This document shows, in pieces, positions 15,151 through 22,293 of a stretch of 22,873 nucleotides of DNA. Position numbers and translations under genes: made by a program. Below the pieces are notes generated by a model, which saw only the letters and a list, made by a program, of their open reading frames with translations, was not told the origin of the DNA and ran no database searches. Origin of the DNA: MAG-120531 sp041163765 (GTDB lineage Bacteria; Bacteroidota; Bacteroidia; Flavobacteriales; Flavobacteriaceae); assembly GCA_041163765.1 (NCBI GenBank), contig JBEAQS010000078.1, positions 1-22,873 of the forward strand. Direction: 5' to 3'. How positions within the stretch are numbered: the first letter of the stretch is position 1; every line of letters starts with the position of its first letter.

Positions 15151-15525
15151 ATGGCAAGAATTGCAGGGGTAGATCTACCCAAACATAAGAGAGGCGTTAT
15201 CGCCCTAACCTACATCTTCGGTGTGGGCAACAGCAGAGCTAAGGAAATTCTTTCTACAGCCAAAGTAAGTGAGGATACCAAAGTATCTGATTGGAATGAT
15301 GACGAAATCAGTGCGATTCGCGATGCGGTTTCTTCTTATACCATTGAAGGTGAATTGCGTTCTGAAACTCAATTGAACATCAAACGTTTGATGGATATCG
15401 GTTGCTACAGAGGTATTCGCCACAGAAATGGTTTACCGCTCAGAGGTCAACGTACCAAAAACAACTCTAGAACCCGTAAAGGAAAGAGAAAAACAGTGGC
15501 TAACAAGAAAAAGGCAACTAAATAA
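15151..15525 (+). CDS. rpsM: 30S ribosomal protein S13 (uS13)
   Basis: S13 lies at the top of the head, forms bridges B1a/B1b with L5 and L31 and touches P-site tRNA with its C-terminal tail. The 124-residue protein begins MARIAGVDLPKHKRGVIAL, has the helix-two-turn-helix motif YIFGVGNSRAKEIL, and the signature GCYRGIRHRNGLPLRGQRTK, with a very basic tail. Length is 6 more than E. coli. It lies 2 nt after rpmJ and 11 nt before rpsK. Confidence 0.98.
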   Translation: MARIAGVDLPKHKRGVIALTYIFGVGNSRAKEILSTAKVSEDTKVSDWNDDEISAIRDAVSSYTIEGELRSETQLNIKRLMDIGCYRGIRHRNGLPLRGQRTKNNSRTRKGKRKTVANKKKATK

Positions 15526-15536
15526 TCCCTAGTATC

Positions 15537-15929
15537 ATGGCCAAGTCAAATACAAAAACAACCAAGAAACGCAAAGTGATTATTGAAGCTGTTGGAGAGG
15601 CGCACATCGCTGCTTCTTTTAACAACATCATTATTTCACTAACCAACAAAAAAGGAGATGTTATCTCTTGGGCTTCTGCCGGTAAAATGGGCTTTAAAGG
15701 TTCTAAAAAGAACACCCCTTATGCTGCACAGTTAGCTTCTGAAGATTGTGCTAAAGTGGCTTTTGAAGCTGGTTTGCGCAAAGTTAAAGTCTTTGTAAAA
15801 GGACCAGGTAACGGACGTGAGTCTGCGATCCGTTCTTTGCACAACGCAGGAATTGAAGTGACTGAAATCGTTGATGTGACTCCAATGCCACACAATGGTT
15901 GCAGACCACCAAAAAGAAGAAGAATCTAA
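15537..15929 (+). CDS. rpsK: 30S ribosomal protein S11 (uS11)
   Basis: S11 is on the platform next to the anti-Shine-Dalgarno end of 16S rRNA, beside S18 and S21. The 130-residue protein has HIAASFNNIIISLTNKKGDV, ASAGKMGFKGSKKNTPYAAQ, the KVFVKGPGNGRESAIR stretch and the C-terminal signature VTPMPHNGCRPPKRRRI. Length is usual (128-131). Its downstream spacer to rpsD is 94 nt and structured, unlike the other spacers of this block. Confidence 0.98.
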   Translation: MAKSNTKTTKKRKVIIEAVGEAHIAASFNNIIISLTNKKGDVISWASAGKMGFKGSKKNTPYAAQLASEDCAKVAFEAGLRKVKVFVKGPGNGRESAIRSLHNAGIEVTEIVDVTPMPHNGCRPPKRRRI

Positions 15930-15939
15930 TCATCAATTC

Positions 15940-16008
15940 GCCTACGGGCTTTTCACCGACGCTGTAGTTAAGATTATCGAAGGATCGCCTTAATTCATAA
16001 TCACAGCG
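15940..16008 (+). promoter_or_regulatory. Structured leader between rpsK and rpsD, candidate S4 autoregulatory site
   Basis: The spacer 15930-16023 can fold into two elements. The first is GCC-TACG-GGC at 15940-15949, a hairpin capped by the extra-stable C(UACG)G tetraloop and followed by four T. The second is a branched hairpin: CGCTGT 15960-15965 pairs with ACAGCG 16003-16008; inside it AGTTAAG 15966-15972 pairs with CTTAATT 15989-15995 (one G-U), capped by ATC-GAAG-GAT at 15976-15985. No promoter match is seen here. S4, made by the next gene, is an autoregulator in both E. coli and Bacillus, so an RNA target at this place is plausible, but the link is inferred. Confidence 0.45.
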
Positions 16009-16023
16009 CCTAAATCTAAGAAA

Positions 16024-16629
16024 ATGGCAAAATACATTGGACCTAAGTCAAAAATTGCTCGCCGCTTTGGAGAGCCTATCTTTGGAGATGATAAAGCTCT
16101 AGAGAAAAAGAATTACGCACCCGGACAACACGGACAAGCTAAAAGACGCGGTAAGCAGTCTGAATATGCGATCCAGTTGATGGAGAAACAAAAAGCGAAG
16201 TATACCTACGGTATTCTTGAAAAACAATTCCGCAACATATTTGCTAAAGCAAACCGCTCTAAAGGAGTTACCGGTGAAGTACTACTTCAATTGTGTGAGT
16301 CTCGTTTGGATAACGTTGTTTACCGTATGGGTATTGCGCCTACCAGAAGTGGTGGACGTCAGTTAGTTTCGCACAGACACATCACCGTTAACGGTTCCAT
16401 CGTAAACATCCCTTCATATACTTTGAAAGCTGGCGATGTAGTAGGTGTGCGTGAAAAATCAAAATCACTTCAGTCTATAGTAGACTCTCTTGCTGCAAGC
16501 AGCCAGGTTTACGAATGGATTACTTGGAATGGTGCCAAAATGGAAGGTACTTATGTAAATGTTCCTGAGCGTCTTCAGATACCTGAAAACATCAAAGAAC
16601 AACTCATCGTAGAATTGTATTCTAAATAA
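16024..16629 (+). CDS. rpsD: 30S ribosomal protein S4 (uS4), zinc-free form
   Basis: S4 nucleates assembly of the 16S 5' domain, lines the mRNA entry channel and in several bacteria represses its own synthesis. The 201-residue protein begins MAKYIGPKSKIARRFGEPIF and lacks the N-terminal zinc cysteines. The S4 RNA-binding domain lies near 95-155 (SRLDNVVYRMGIAPTRSGGR, then VSHRHITVNGSIVNIPSY). The C-terminal tail INVELYSK-like sequence is IVELYSK. Length fits (about 200-206). It follows the structured 94-nt spacer and precedes rpoA by 16 nt. Confidence 0.98.
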   Translation: MAKYIGPKSKIARRFGEPIFGDDKALEKKNYAPGQHGQAKRRGKQSEYAIQLMEKQKAKYTYGILEKQFRNIFAKANRSKGVTGEVLLQLCESRLDNVVYRMGIAPTRSGGRQLVSHRHITVNGSIVNIPSYTLKAGDVVGVREKSKSLQSIVDSLAASSQVYEWITWNGAKMEGTYVNVPERLQIPENIKEQLIVELYSK

Positions 16630-16645
16630 TCAACAGAACCGTATT

Positions 16646-17638
16646 ATGGCATTATTTAATTTTCAAAAGCCCGATAAAGTAATCATGATCGACTCGACTG
16701 ATTTCGAAGGTAAATTCGAATTCCGTCCTTTAGAGCCTGGTTATGGACTCACCGTGGGCAATGCACTCAGAAGAGTAATGTTGTCAGCCCTTGAAGGGTA
16801 TGCGATTTCTTCTGTTCGTATCGATAAAGTTGAACACGAGTTTTCTGTGATTCCTGGTGTTGTTGAAGATGTTACTGAAATCATCTTAAACCTAAAACAA
16901 GTTCGTTTCAAACGCCAGATTGACGAAGTAGAGCACGAGTCTGTGTCTATCACCATTTCTGGAAAAGAACAGATCACAGCAGGTGATTTTCAAAAATTCA
17001 TCTCAGGGTTTCAAGTGTTGAATCCAGAGTTGGTTATTTGTAATCTTGATCCTAGTGTATCAGTATCTCTTGAGCTATACATCGAAAAGGGTAGAGGTTA
17101 TGTTCCTGCAGAGGAAAACAAAAAGCCTGGAGCTCCGATAGGAACCATTGCTATCGATTCGATTTTCACTCCGATCAAAAATGTAAAATACACGATAGAA
17201 AACTACCGTGTTGAGCAAAAAACTGACTTTGAAAAATTGATTTTCGAAATCACCTCTGATGGTTCAATTCATCCTAAAGATGCGTTAACTGAAGCAGCTA
17301 AGGTTTTGATTCATCACTTTATGTTGTTTTCTGACGAGCGCATCACTCTTGAAGCTGATGAAATCGCTCAAACGGAAACCTATGATGAGGAGTCATTGCA
17401 CATGCGTCAGTTGTTGAAGACTAAGTTGGTTGATATGGATCTTTCTGTTCGTGCATTAAATTGTTTGAAAGCAGCAGAAGTAGATACATTAGGAGACTTA
17501 GTTTCATTCAACAAGAATGATTTGATGAAATTTAGAAATTTCGGCAAGAAATCATTAACTGAGTTGGAGGAGTTGGTCATCAACAAAGGCTTGAGCTTCG
17601 GCATGGATCTAGCCAAGTACAAATTAGACAGAGATTAA
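16646..17638 (+). CDS. rpoA: DNA-directed RNA polymerase subunit alpha
   Basis: Alpha dimerises to start assembly of RNA polymerase, and its C-terminal domain binds promoter DNA and activators. Of 330 residues, about 1-235 are the N-terminal domain, with GYGLTVGNALRRVMLSALEG and EHEFSVIPGVVEDVTEIILN near the start. After a linker with TYDEESLHMRQLL, the C-terminal domain runs from about 253 to the end: DMDLSVRALNCLKAAEVDTL, with Arg269 aligning with the UP-element-binding Arg265 of E. coli, and FRNFGKKSLTELEE. It lies 16 nt after rpsD and 33 nt before rplQ, whose spacer holds a small hairpin (TTGGG-TTCT-CCCAA, 17642-17655) without a T run. Confidence 0.98.
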   Translation: MALFNFQKPDKVIMIDSTDFEGKFEFRPLEPGYGLTVGNALRRVMLSALEGYAISSVRIDKVEHEFSVIPGVVEDVTEIILNLKQVRFKRQIDEVEHESVSITISGKEQITAGDFQKFISGFQVLNPELVICNLDPSVSVSLELYIEKGRGYVPAEENKKPGAPIGTIAIDSIFTPIKNVKYTIENYRVEQKTDFEKLIFEITSDGSIHPKDALTEAAKVLIHHFMLFSDERITLEADEIAQTETYDEESLHMRQLLKTKLVDMDLSVRALNCLKAAEVDTLGDLVSFNKNDLMKFRNFGKKSLTELEELVINKGLSFGMDLAKYKLDRD

Positions 17639-17671
17639 TTATTGGGTTCTCCCAAATTATAGGAAAGTACC

Positions 17672-18235
17672 ATGAGACACGGTAAGAAAATAAATCATTT
17701 AGGTAGAAAGACAGCGCACAGAAAGGCGATGTTGGCCAATATGGCTTGCTCATTAATCGAGCATAAGCGCATCAATACTACGCTAGCTAAAGCCAAAGCA
17801 TTAAAAGTTTTTGTTGAGCCTTTAATCACTAAGGCAAAAGCAGAAAACAATCAAAGCATTGAAAAAGGCACCCACAACAGAAGGATTGTATTCAGTCAGT
17901 TGAGGGATAAAGAAACCATTACTGAGCTGTTCAGCACTGTTTCTGAAAAAGTAGGTGATCGTCCAGGAGGATATACCCGCATCATCAAATTGGGTAACCG
18001 TATGGGTGATAACGCGGATATGGCTATGATCGAGTTAGTAGACTTTAACGAGTTATACAACGCAGATAAACCTAAGGCAAAGAAAACTAGAAGAAAGAAG
18101 AAAGCTGATGCACCAGCAGTAGCTGCTCCCAAGGCTGAAGTGGAACAAGCTCCAGTTGTTGCTGAGGAACCTGCTGTAGAAGAAGCTCCTGAAACTAGCT
18201 CTGAAGAACAAGAAAACAAAGGTCAAGATGCCTAA
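17672..18235 (+). CDS. rplQ: 50S ribosomal protein L17 (bL17) with long C-terminal tail
   Basis: L17 lies near the peptide tunnel exit, next to L32. The core is residues 1 to about 130: MRHGKKINHLGRKTAHRKAM, the LIEHKRINTTLAKAKALK helix, and DRPGGYTRIIKLGNRMGDNADMA split at 96-117. A 57-residue tail follows, first strongly basic (KPKAKKTRRKKK, 133-144), then rich in Ala, Pro, Glu and Val (145-187) and probably disordered. E. coli L17 is 127 residues; long tails of this kind occur in Bacteroidota. Last gene of the ribosomal cluster; a terminator starts 27 nt after its stop. Confidence 0.97.
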   Translation: MRHGKKINHLGRKTAHRKAMLANMACSLIEHKRINTTLAKAKALKVFVEPLITKAKAENNQSIEKGTHNRRIVFSQLRDKETITELFSTVSEKVGDRPGGYTRIIKLGNRMGDNADMAMIELVDFNELYNADKPKAKKTRRKKKADAPAVAAPKAEVEQAPVVAEEPAVEEAPETSSEEQENKGQDA

Positions 18236-18261
18236 TGTTTCTTAAATAGAATTTTTACCCA

Positions 18262-18293
18262 GGGATAAGCCAATTAGCTTATCCCTTTTTTTT
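18262..18293 (+). terminator. Intrinsic terminator after rplQ
   Basis: A perfect 9-bp stem, GGGATAAGC (18262-18270) with GCTTATCCC (18277-18285), loop CAATTA, followed by eight T (18286-18293). This is a strong end to the ribosomal transcription unit. The carA -7 element begins only 4 nt after the T run. Confidence 0.92.
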
Positions 18294-18296
18294 GAC

Positions 18297-18304
18297 TAAA
18301 TTTG
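18297..18304 (+). promoter_or_regulatory. -7 element of a carA promoter
   Basis: TAAATTTG matches TAnnTTTG exactly. Transcription would begin near 18311, 12 nt before the carA ATG. The expected -33 position (about 18274-18277) lies inside the upstream terminator hairpin and has no TTTG, so recognition would depend mainly on the -7 box. Confidence 0.5.
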
Positions 18305-18322
18305 CCGTAATTGAATAGTTTA

Positions 18323-19426
18323 ATGAAATACACCCACAGACAACCCGCCATTATTTTATTGGCCGACGGAACGATATTCCATGGTAAAGCAGTAGGAGGT
18401 AAAACCGGTAGTGCTTTTGGAGAAATTTGTTTTAACACCGGTATGACTGGTTACCAGGAAATATTTACTGATCCATCATATTTTGGCCAGTTAATGGTAA
18501 CGACCAATGCGCATATCGGTAATTATGGTACCCACCCAGAAGAGATAGAATCTCAGGGAATCAAAATAGCGGGTTTGATTTGTAAAAATTTTAGCTATCA
18601 CTATTCCAGACCTGACGCAGATCAGTCCTTAGAAACTTATTTGGACCAACACAACTTGTTAGCTATTTCCGATGTGGATACCCGAGCTTTGGTGTCTTAC
18701 ATCAGAGATCACGGAGCCATGAATGCGGTGATTTCTACCGATGTTGACCAAGTGGAGGCACTCAAAGTTGCTTTGTCAGAGGTTCCGAGTATGGAAGGAC
18801 TCGCGCTGGCCTCGGAGGTATCTACTTCGGAGCCTTATTACTACGGAGATCCTCAGGCCAAATTTAAAGTTTCTGCCTTGGATATCGGGATCAAGCAAAA
18901 CATTCTACGACATCTCGCTTCGCGAGGAGCCTATGTCCAGGTTTTTCCGCACAACACTTCGTTTCAAGAACTATCTGCTTGGAATCCAGACGCCTATTTT
19001 ATTTCAAACGGACCCGGTGATCCAGAGCCTTTGCATGAGGCGATTGCCTGTGCCCAATCCATGATTTCAAGTGGCAAGCCCGTTTTTGGTATTTGCCTGG
19101 GGCATCAAGTGATTGCACTGGCCAATGGGGTTCCTACCTACAAAATGCACCATGGACACAGAGGGATCAATCACCCGATCATGAACTTGGAGACAGGTAA
19201 AGGGGAGATTACGTCCCAAAATCATGGCTTTGCTGTTGATCGCGATGCGCTGGAAGCCCACCCTGATCTTCAATTGACCCATGTACACCTTAACGATGGA
19301 ACGGTCGCAGGTATCAAAATGAAAAGCAAGCCTGTTTTCTCGGTACAATACCATCCTGAAGCTAGTCCAGGGCCACACGATGCTTCGTACTTATTTGACC
19401 AATTTTTTGGGATGATGGGTTCTTGA
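18323..19426 (+). CDS. carA: Carbamoyl-phosphate synthase small (glutaminase) subunit
   Basis: CarA hydrolyses glutamine and channels ammonia to CarB, which makes carbamoyl phosphate for pyrimidine and arginine synthesis. From the ATG at 18323 it is 367 residues; a TTG four codons upstream was rejected. The N-terminal CarA domain has FGEICFNTGMTGYQEIFTDP (32-51). The class I glutamine amidotransferase domain begins near 184 and has SNGPGDP (228-234), FGICLGHQ (255-262) with nucleophile Cys258, and YHPEASPGPHD (343-353) with His344 and Glu346 completing the triad. carB is not in the window. It has its own likely promoter and no clear terminator before eno. Confidence 0.97.
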   Translation: MKYTHRQPAIILLADGTIFHGKAVGGKTGSAFGEICFNTGMTGYQEIFTDPSYFGQLMVTTNAHIGNYGTHPEEIESQGIKIAGLICKNFSYHYSRPDADQSLETYLDQHNLLAISDVDTRALVSYIRDHGAMNAVISTDVDQVEALKVALSEVPSMEGLALASEVSTSEPYYYGDPQAKFKVSALDIGIKQNILRHLASRGAYVQVFPHNTSFQELSAWNPDAYFISNGPGDPEPLHEAIACAQSMISSGKPVFGICLGHQVIALANGVPTYKMHHGHRGINHPIMNLETGKGEITSQNHGFAVDRDALEAHPDLQLTHVHLNDGTVAGIKMKSKPVFSVQYHPEASPGPHDASYLFDQFFGMMGS

Positions 19427-19487
19427 ACAATTCATCAACAAATAGTGATATTTAACTAATCCACACAAGTCGGCATAGACAGTTTTG

Positions 19488-19495
19488 TATATTTG
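19488..19495 (+). promoter_or_regulatory. -7 element of an eno promoter
   Basis: TATATTTG matches TAnnTTTG in the 92-bp carA-eno spacer. Transcription would start near 19502, 17 nt before the eno ATG. No TTTG is found at the -33 position. Confidence 0.5.
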
Positions 19496-19518
19496 CCTGC
19501 GAAATTAAATCAGATACC

Positions 19519-20808
19519 ATGAGCATGATTATCAGCGTGCATGCACGCCAAATCCTCGATTCAAGAGGAAATCCTACTGTAGAAGTAGATGTAACCACTG
19601 AAAACGGAATATTAGGACGTGCAGCAGTTCCTTCCGGTGCTTCCACCGGTGAACACGAGGCTGTTGAATTACGCGATGGAGGTTCTTCTTACATGGGTAA
19701 GGGGGTACTCAAAGCGGTAGAAAACGTAAATACGGTATTGGCTGAGGCTATTTTAGGTATGTCTGTTTTTGAACAGAATGAAATTGATCAAGTAATGATC
19801 GATTTGGATGGCACACCCAACAAATCAAACCTTGGAGCTAATGCTATTTTGGGAATATCTCTTGCTGTAGCTAAAGCTGCGGCTCAAGAATTGGGTATGC
19901 CTTTATATCGGTACGTAGGTGGAGTAAGCGCCAATACGTTGCCAGTACCGATGATGAATATCATCAACGGAGGGTCACACTCTGACGCCCCGATTGCTTT
20001 TCAAGAGTTTATGGTGATGCCTGTTAAGGCCAAAAGTTTTACCCACGCTATGCAGATGGGAACAGAAATTTTTCATCACTTGAAGAAAGTGTTGCACGAT
20101 AGAGGTTTAAGTACCGCTGTGGGTGATGAGGGTGGATTTGCCCCAACCCTCAAAGGAACTGAGGACGCTATTGAGACCATTGCATTGGCGGTGGGTAACG
20201 CTGGCTATTCTTTCGGCGATGAAGTGATGATCGCATTGGATTGTGCGGCTGCTGAGTTCTATGTAGACGGCAAATACGACTACACTAAGTTTGAAGGTGC
20301 TCAAGGTGCCGTGCGTACATCAGAGGAGCAAGCGCAATACTTAGCAGATTTAGCCGCCAAGTATCCCATTATCTCCATCGAGGATGGTATGGATGAAAAT
20401 GATTGGGCTGGCTGGAAGTCCTTGACCGAAAAAATCGGAGATAAAGTTCAGTTGGTAGGAGATGATTTGTTTGTCACCAACGTAACCCGTTTATCACGTG
20501 GTATTGAGCAAGGAATTGCCAATTCAATCTTGATTAAAGTCAATCAAATCGGTTCGCTCACTGAAACGATCGCAGCGGTAAATATGGCTAAAAATGCAGG
20601 ATATACTTCAGTAATGTCTCACCGATCTGGAGAAACTGAGGACAATACCATTGCCGATTTGGCAGTAGCATTAAATACAGGCCAAATCAAAACTGGTTCT
20701 GCGTCTCGTTCTGATCGTATGGCAAAATATAACCAACTTTTGCGCATCGAGGAGGAATTGGGATCTACCGCTTATTTTCCCCAGAAAAACGCATTTAAAA
20801 TCAAGTAA
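19519..20808 (+). CDS. eno: Enolase (phosphopyruvate hydratase)
   Basis: Enolase interconverts 2-phosphoglycerate and phosphoenolpyruvate in glycolysis and gluconeogenesis, in the cytoplasm. The 429-residue protein has the N-terminal HARQILDSRGNPTVEVDV, the mobile loop PSGASTGEHEAVELRDG (38-54), and a TIM-barrel with all catalytic residues: GDEGGFAP with Glu204 (acid), Asp241, Glu288 (SIEDG) and Asp315 (VGDDLF) as Mg ligands, Lys340 (LIKVNQIG) as base, and the signature SHRSGETED at 367-375. The start MSMIISVHARQ could also be two codons later. It is a single-gene unit with a promoter before it and a strong terminator after it. Confidence 0.98.
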   Translation: MSMIISVHARQILDSRGNPTVEVDVTTENGILGRAAVPSGASTGEHEAVELRDGGSSYMGKGVLKAVENVNTVLAEAILGMSVFEQNEIDQVMIDLDGTPNKSNLGANAILGISLAVAKAAAQELGMPLYRYVGGVSANTLPVPMMNIINGGSHSDAPIAFQEFMVMPVKAKSFTHAMQMGTEIFHHLKKVLHDRGLSTAVGDEGGFAPTLKGTEDAIETIALAVGNAGYSFGDEVMIALDCAAAEFYVDGKYDYTKFEGAQGAVRTSEEQAQYLADLAAKYPIISIEDGMDENDWAGWKSLTEKIGDKVQLVGDDLFVTNVTRLSRGIEQGIANSILIKVNQIGSLTETIAAVNMAKNAGYTSVMSHRSGETEDNTIADLAVALNTGQIKTGSASRSDRMAKYNQLLRIEEELGSTAYFPQKNAFKIK

Positions 20809-20827
20809 ATACCAATGTATTTACTAT

Positions 20828-20858
20828 AAAAAACGCGGGTATTAACCCGCGTTTTTTT
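20828..20858 (+). terminator. Intrinsic terminator after eno
   Basis: ACGCGGGT (20833-20840) pairs with ACCCGCGT (20845-20852) around loop ATTA, extended by A-T pairs from the flanking A tract (from 20828) and T run (to 20858). Because both flanks are homopolymeric it could work in both directions, though only plus-strand genes flank it. Confidence 0.93.
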
Positions 20859-20914
20859 GTTTTTCATCCATTTAAAATCACAGCTTTTCATTTGTTAAAT
20901 ATTTCATAGTTGCC

Positions 20915-20946
20915 TTTGCAATTCCTCCTCTTTTCTCGTATTTTTA
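20915..20946 (+). promoter_or_regulatory. Possible gltA promoter
   Basis: TTTG at 20915-20918, 20 bp, then TATTTTTA at 20939-20946, one mismatch from TAnnTTTG. Transcription would begin near 20953, 24 nt before the gltA ATG. The rest of the 168-bp eno-gltA spacer, apart from the eno terminator, is AT- and pyrimidine-rich with nothing else I can support. Confidence 0.45.
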
Positions 20947-20976
20947 CCATTCTTGAAGTTACACTAAATCAAGTTT

Positions 20977-22260
20977 ATGTCTGGAAAAGCAATATTGGAA
21001 TACGAAGGTAATCGCTATGAATTACCTGTTATTCAGGGGAGTGAAAATGAACTGGCGATCGACATTAAAAATCTGCGCAGTCAATCGGGAATGATCACCC
21101 TTGATCCAGGCTACAAAAATACGGGCTCCTGTGAAAGCGCCATTACCTTCCTAGACGGGGAGCAAGGGATTTTAAGATACCGAGGTTATGCCATTGAGGA
21201 TTTAGCTGAAAAAGCTACTTTTCTTGAAGTGGTGTATTTGCTTATATGGGGGGAACTTCCTACCAAAGGTCAATTAGACAAGTTTCACAAAGACATCGTA
21301 CAAGAATCCATTGTCGATGAAGACATGAAGAAAATCCTAGATGGTTTTCCTAAGTCTGCCCATCCTATGGGTGTTCTTTCCTCATTGACCAGTGCTTTGA
21401 TCGCATTCAATCCTCGTTTTGTCAATGTGAGTTCTGACGAGGAGATGTACGAAGCGATTGTGCGCATTGTCGCTAAATTCCCCGTCCTGGTAGCGTGGAC
21501 CTTGCGCAAACGCAAAGGCCTTCCTTTGGACTATGGAGATGACACCTTGGGCTACGTGGAAAACATCCACAAAATGATGTTTAAAAAACCCAGTGGAGAG
21601 TATAAGAAAAATGACATCATCATTGATGCGCTAGATAAATTATTAATCCTACATGCAGATCATGAGCAAAACTGCTCCACATCAACAGTTCGTATTGTAG
21701 GTTCGTCCCACGCAGGTTTATTTGCCTCTCTGTCCGCCGGAATATCCGCTTTGTGGGGTCCATTGCACGGTGGCGCTAACCAGGCAGTACTTGAAATGCT
21801 TGAGGCGATTCAAGCGGATGGTGGCGACACTAAAAAATACATGGCCAAGGCCAAAGATAAAAATGATCCTTTCCGTCTAATGGGCTTTGGGCATAGAGTC
21901 TATAAAAATTTTGACCCCCGTGCCAAGATTATTAAAAAAGCGGCGGACGACGTATTAGCGGACCTAGGAATTGATGACCCTATTCTGGCTATTGCTAAAG
22001 GGTTGGAGCAGGAAGCCCTTAAAGATGAATATTTCGTGTCTAGAAATTTATATCCAAACGTCGATTTTTATTCGGGTATTATCTACCGCGCTTTGGGTAT
22101 CCCCACGGAGATGTTTACGGTGATGTTTGCTTTGGGAAGACTTCCCGGTTGGATAGCCCAGTGGAGAGAGATGAGACTCAACCAGGAGCCTATTGGTAGG
22201 CCAAGGCAAGTATACGTAGGTGAGACACTTAGGTCATTTATCCCTTTAGAAAATCGTTAA
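20977..22260 (+). CDS. gltA: Citrate synthase (type II)
   Basis: Condenses acetyl-CoA and oxaloacetate to citrate, the entry step of the TCA cycle. The 427 residues equal the length of E. coli GltA, and the N-terminal beta-rich domain (LEYEGNRYELPVIQGSENE) marks the type II, usually hexameric and NADH-sensitive, class. Catalytic residues are visible: His264 in GPLHGGANQAV, His306 in GFGHRVYKNFDPRAK, Asp363 in NVDFYSG; the substrate-binding HADHEQNCSTSTVR block is at 226-239. Whether NADH inhibition is kept cannot be told by eye. Its terminator follows immediately. Confidence 0.97.
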   Translation: MSGKAILEYEGNRYELPVIQGSENELAIDIKNLRSQSGMITLDPGYKNTGSCESAITFLDGEQGILRYRGYAIEDLAEKATFLEVVYLLIWGELPTKGQLDKFHKDIVQESIVDEDMKKILDGFPKSAHPMGVLSSLTSALIAFNPRFVNVSSDEEMYEAIVRIVAKFPVLVAWTLRKRKGLPLDYGDDTLGYVENIHKMMFKKPSGEYKKNDIIIDALDKLLILHADHEQNCSTSTVRIVGSSHAGLFASLSAGISALWGPLHGGANQAVLEMLEAIQADGGDTKKYMAKAKDKNDPFRLMGFGHRVYKNFDPRAKIIKKAADDVLADLGIDDPILAIAKGLEQEALKDEYFVSRNLYPNVDFYSGIIYRALGIPTEMFTVMFALGRLPGWIAQWREMRLNQEPIGRPRQVYVGETLRSFIPLENR

Positions 22261-22265
22261 TCTAT

Positions 22266-22290
22266 AAACCCTGATTGTTCAGGGTTTTTT
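22266..22290 (+). terminator. Intrinsic terminator after gltA
   Basis: AACCCTGA (22267-22274) pairs with TCAGGGTT (22279-22286), loop TTGT, followed by a T run to 22290. It ends only 3 nt before the ATG of the next gene, so the hairpin also lies where that gene's leader would be. Confidence 0.88.
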
Positions 22291-22293
22291 ATT

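Noticed and set aside
15930..16023. Separate promoter for rpsD
   Set aside because: No TAnnTTTG-like sequence is found in the spacer on the plus strand.
17642..17655. Hairpin TTGGG-TTCT-CCCAA between rpoA and rplQ as a terminator
   Set aside because: Only five pairs and no T run follows; at most a minor mRNA structure or processing site.
4611..22286. Shared TCAGGGT/ACCCTGA arms of the 4611 and 22267 terminators as a dispersed repeat
   Set aside because: Only seven bases in opposite order; similar GC-rich arms are expected by convergence in short terminators.
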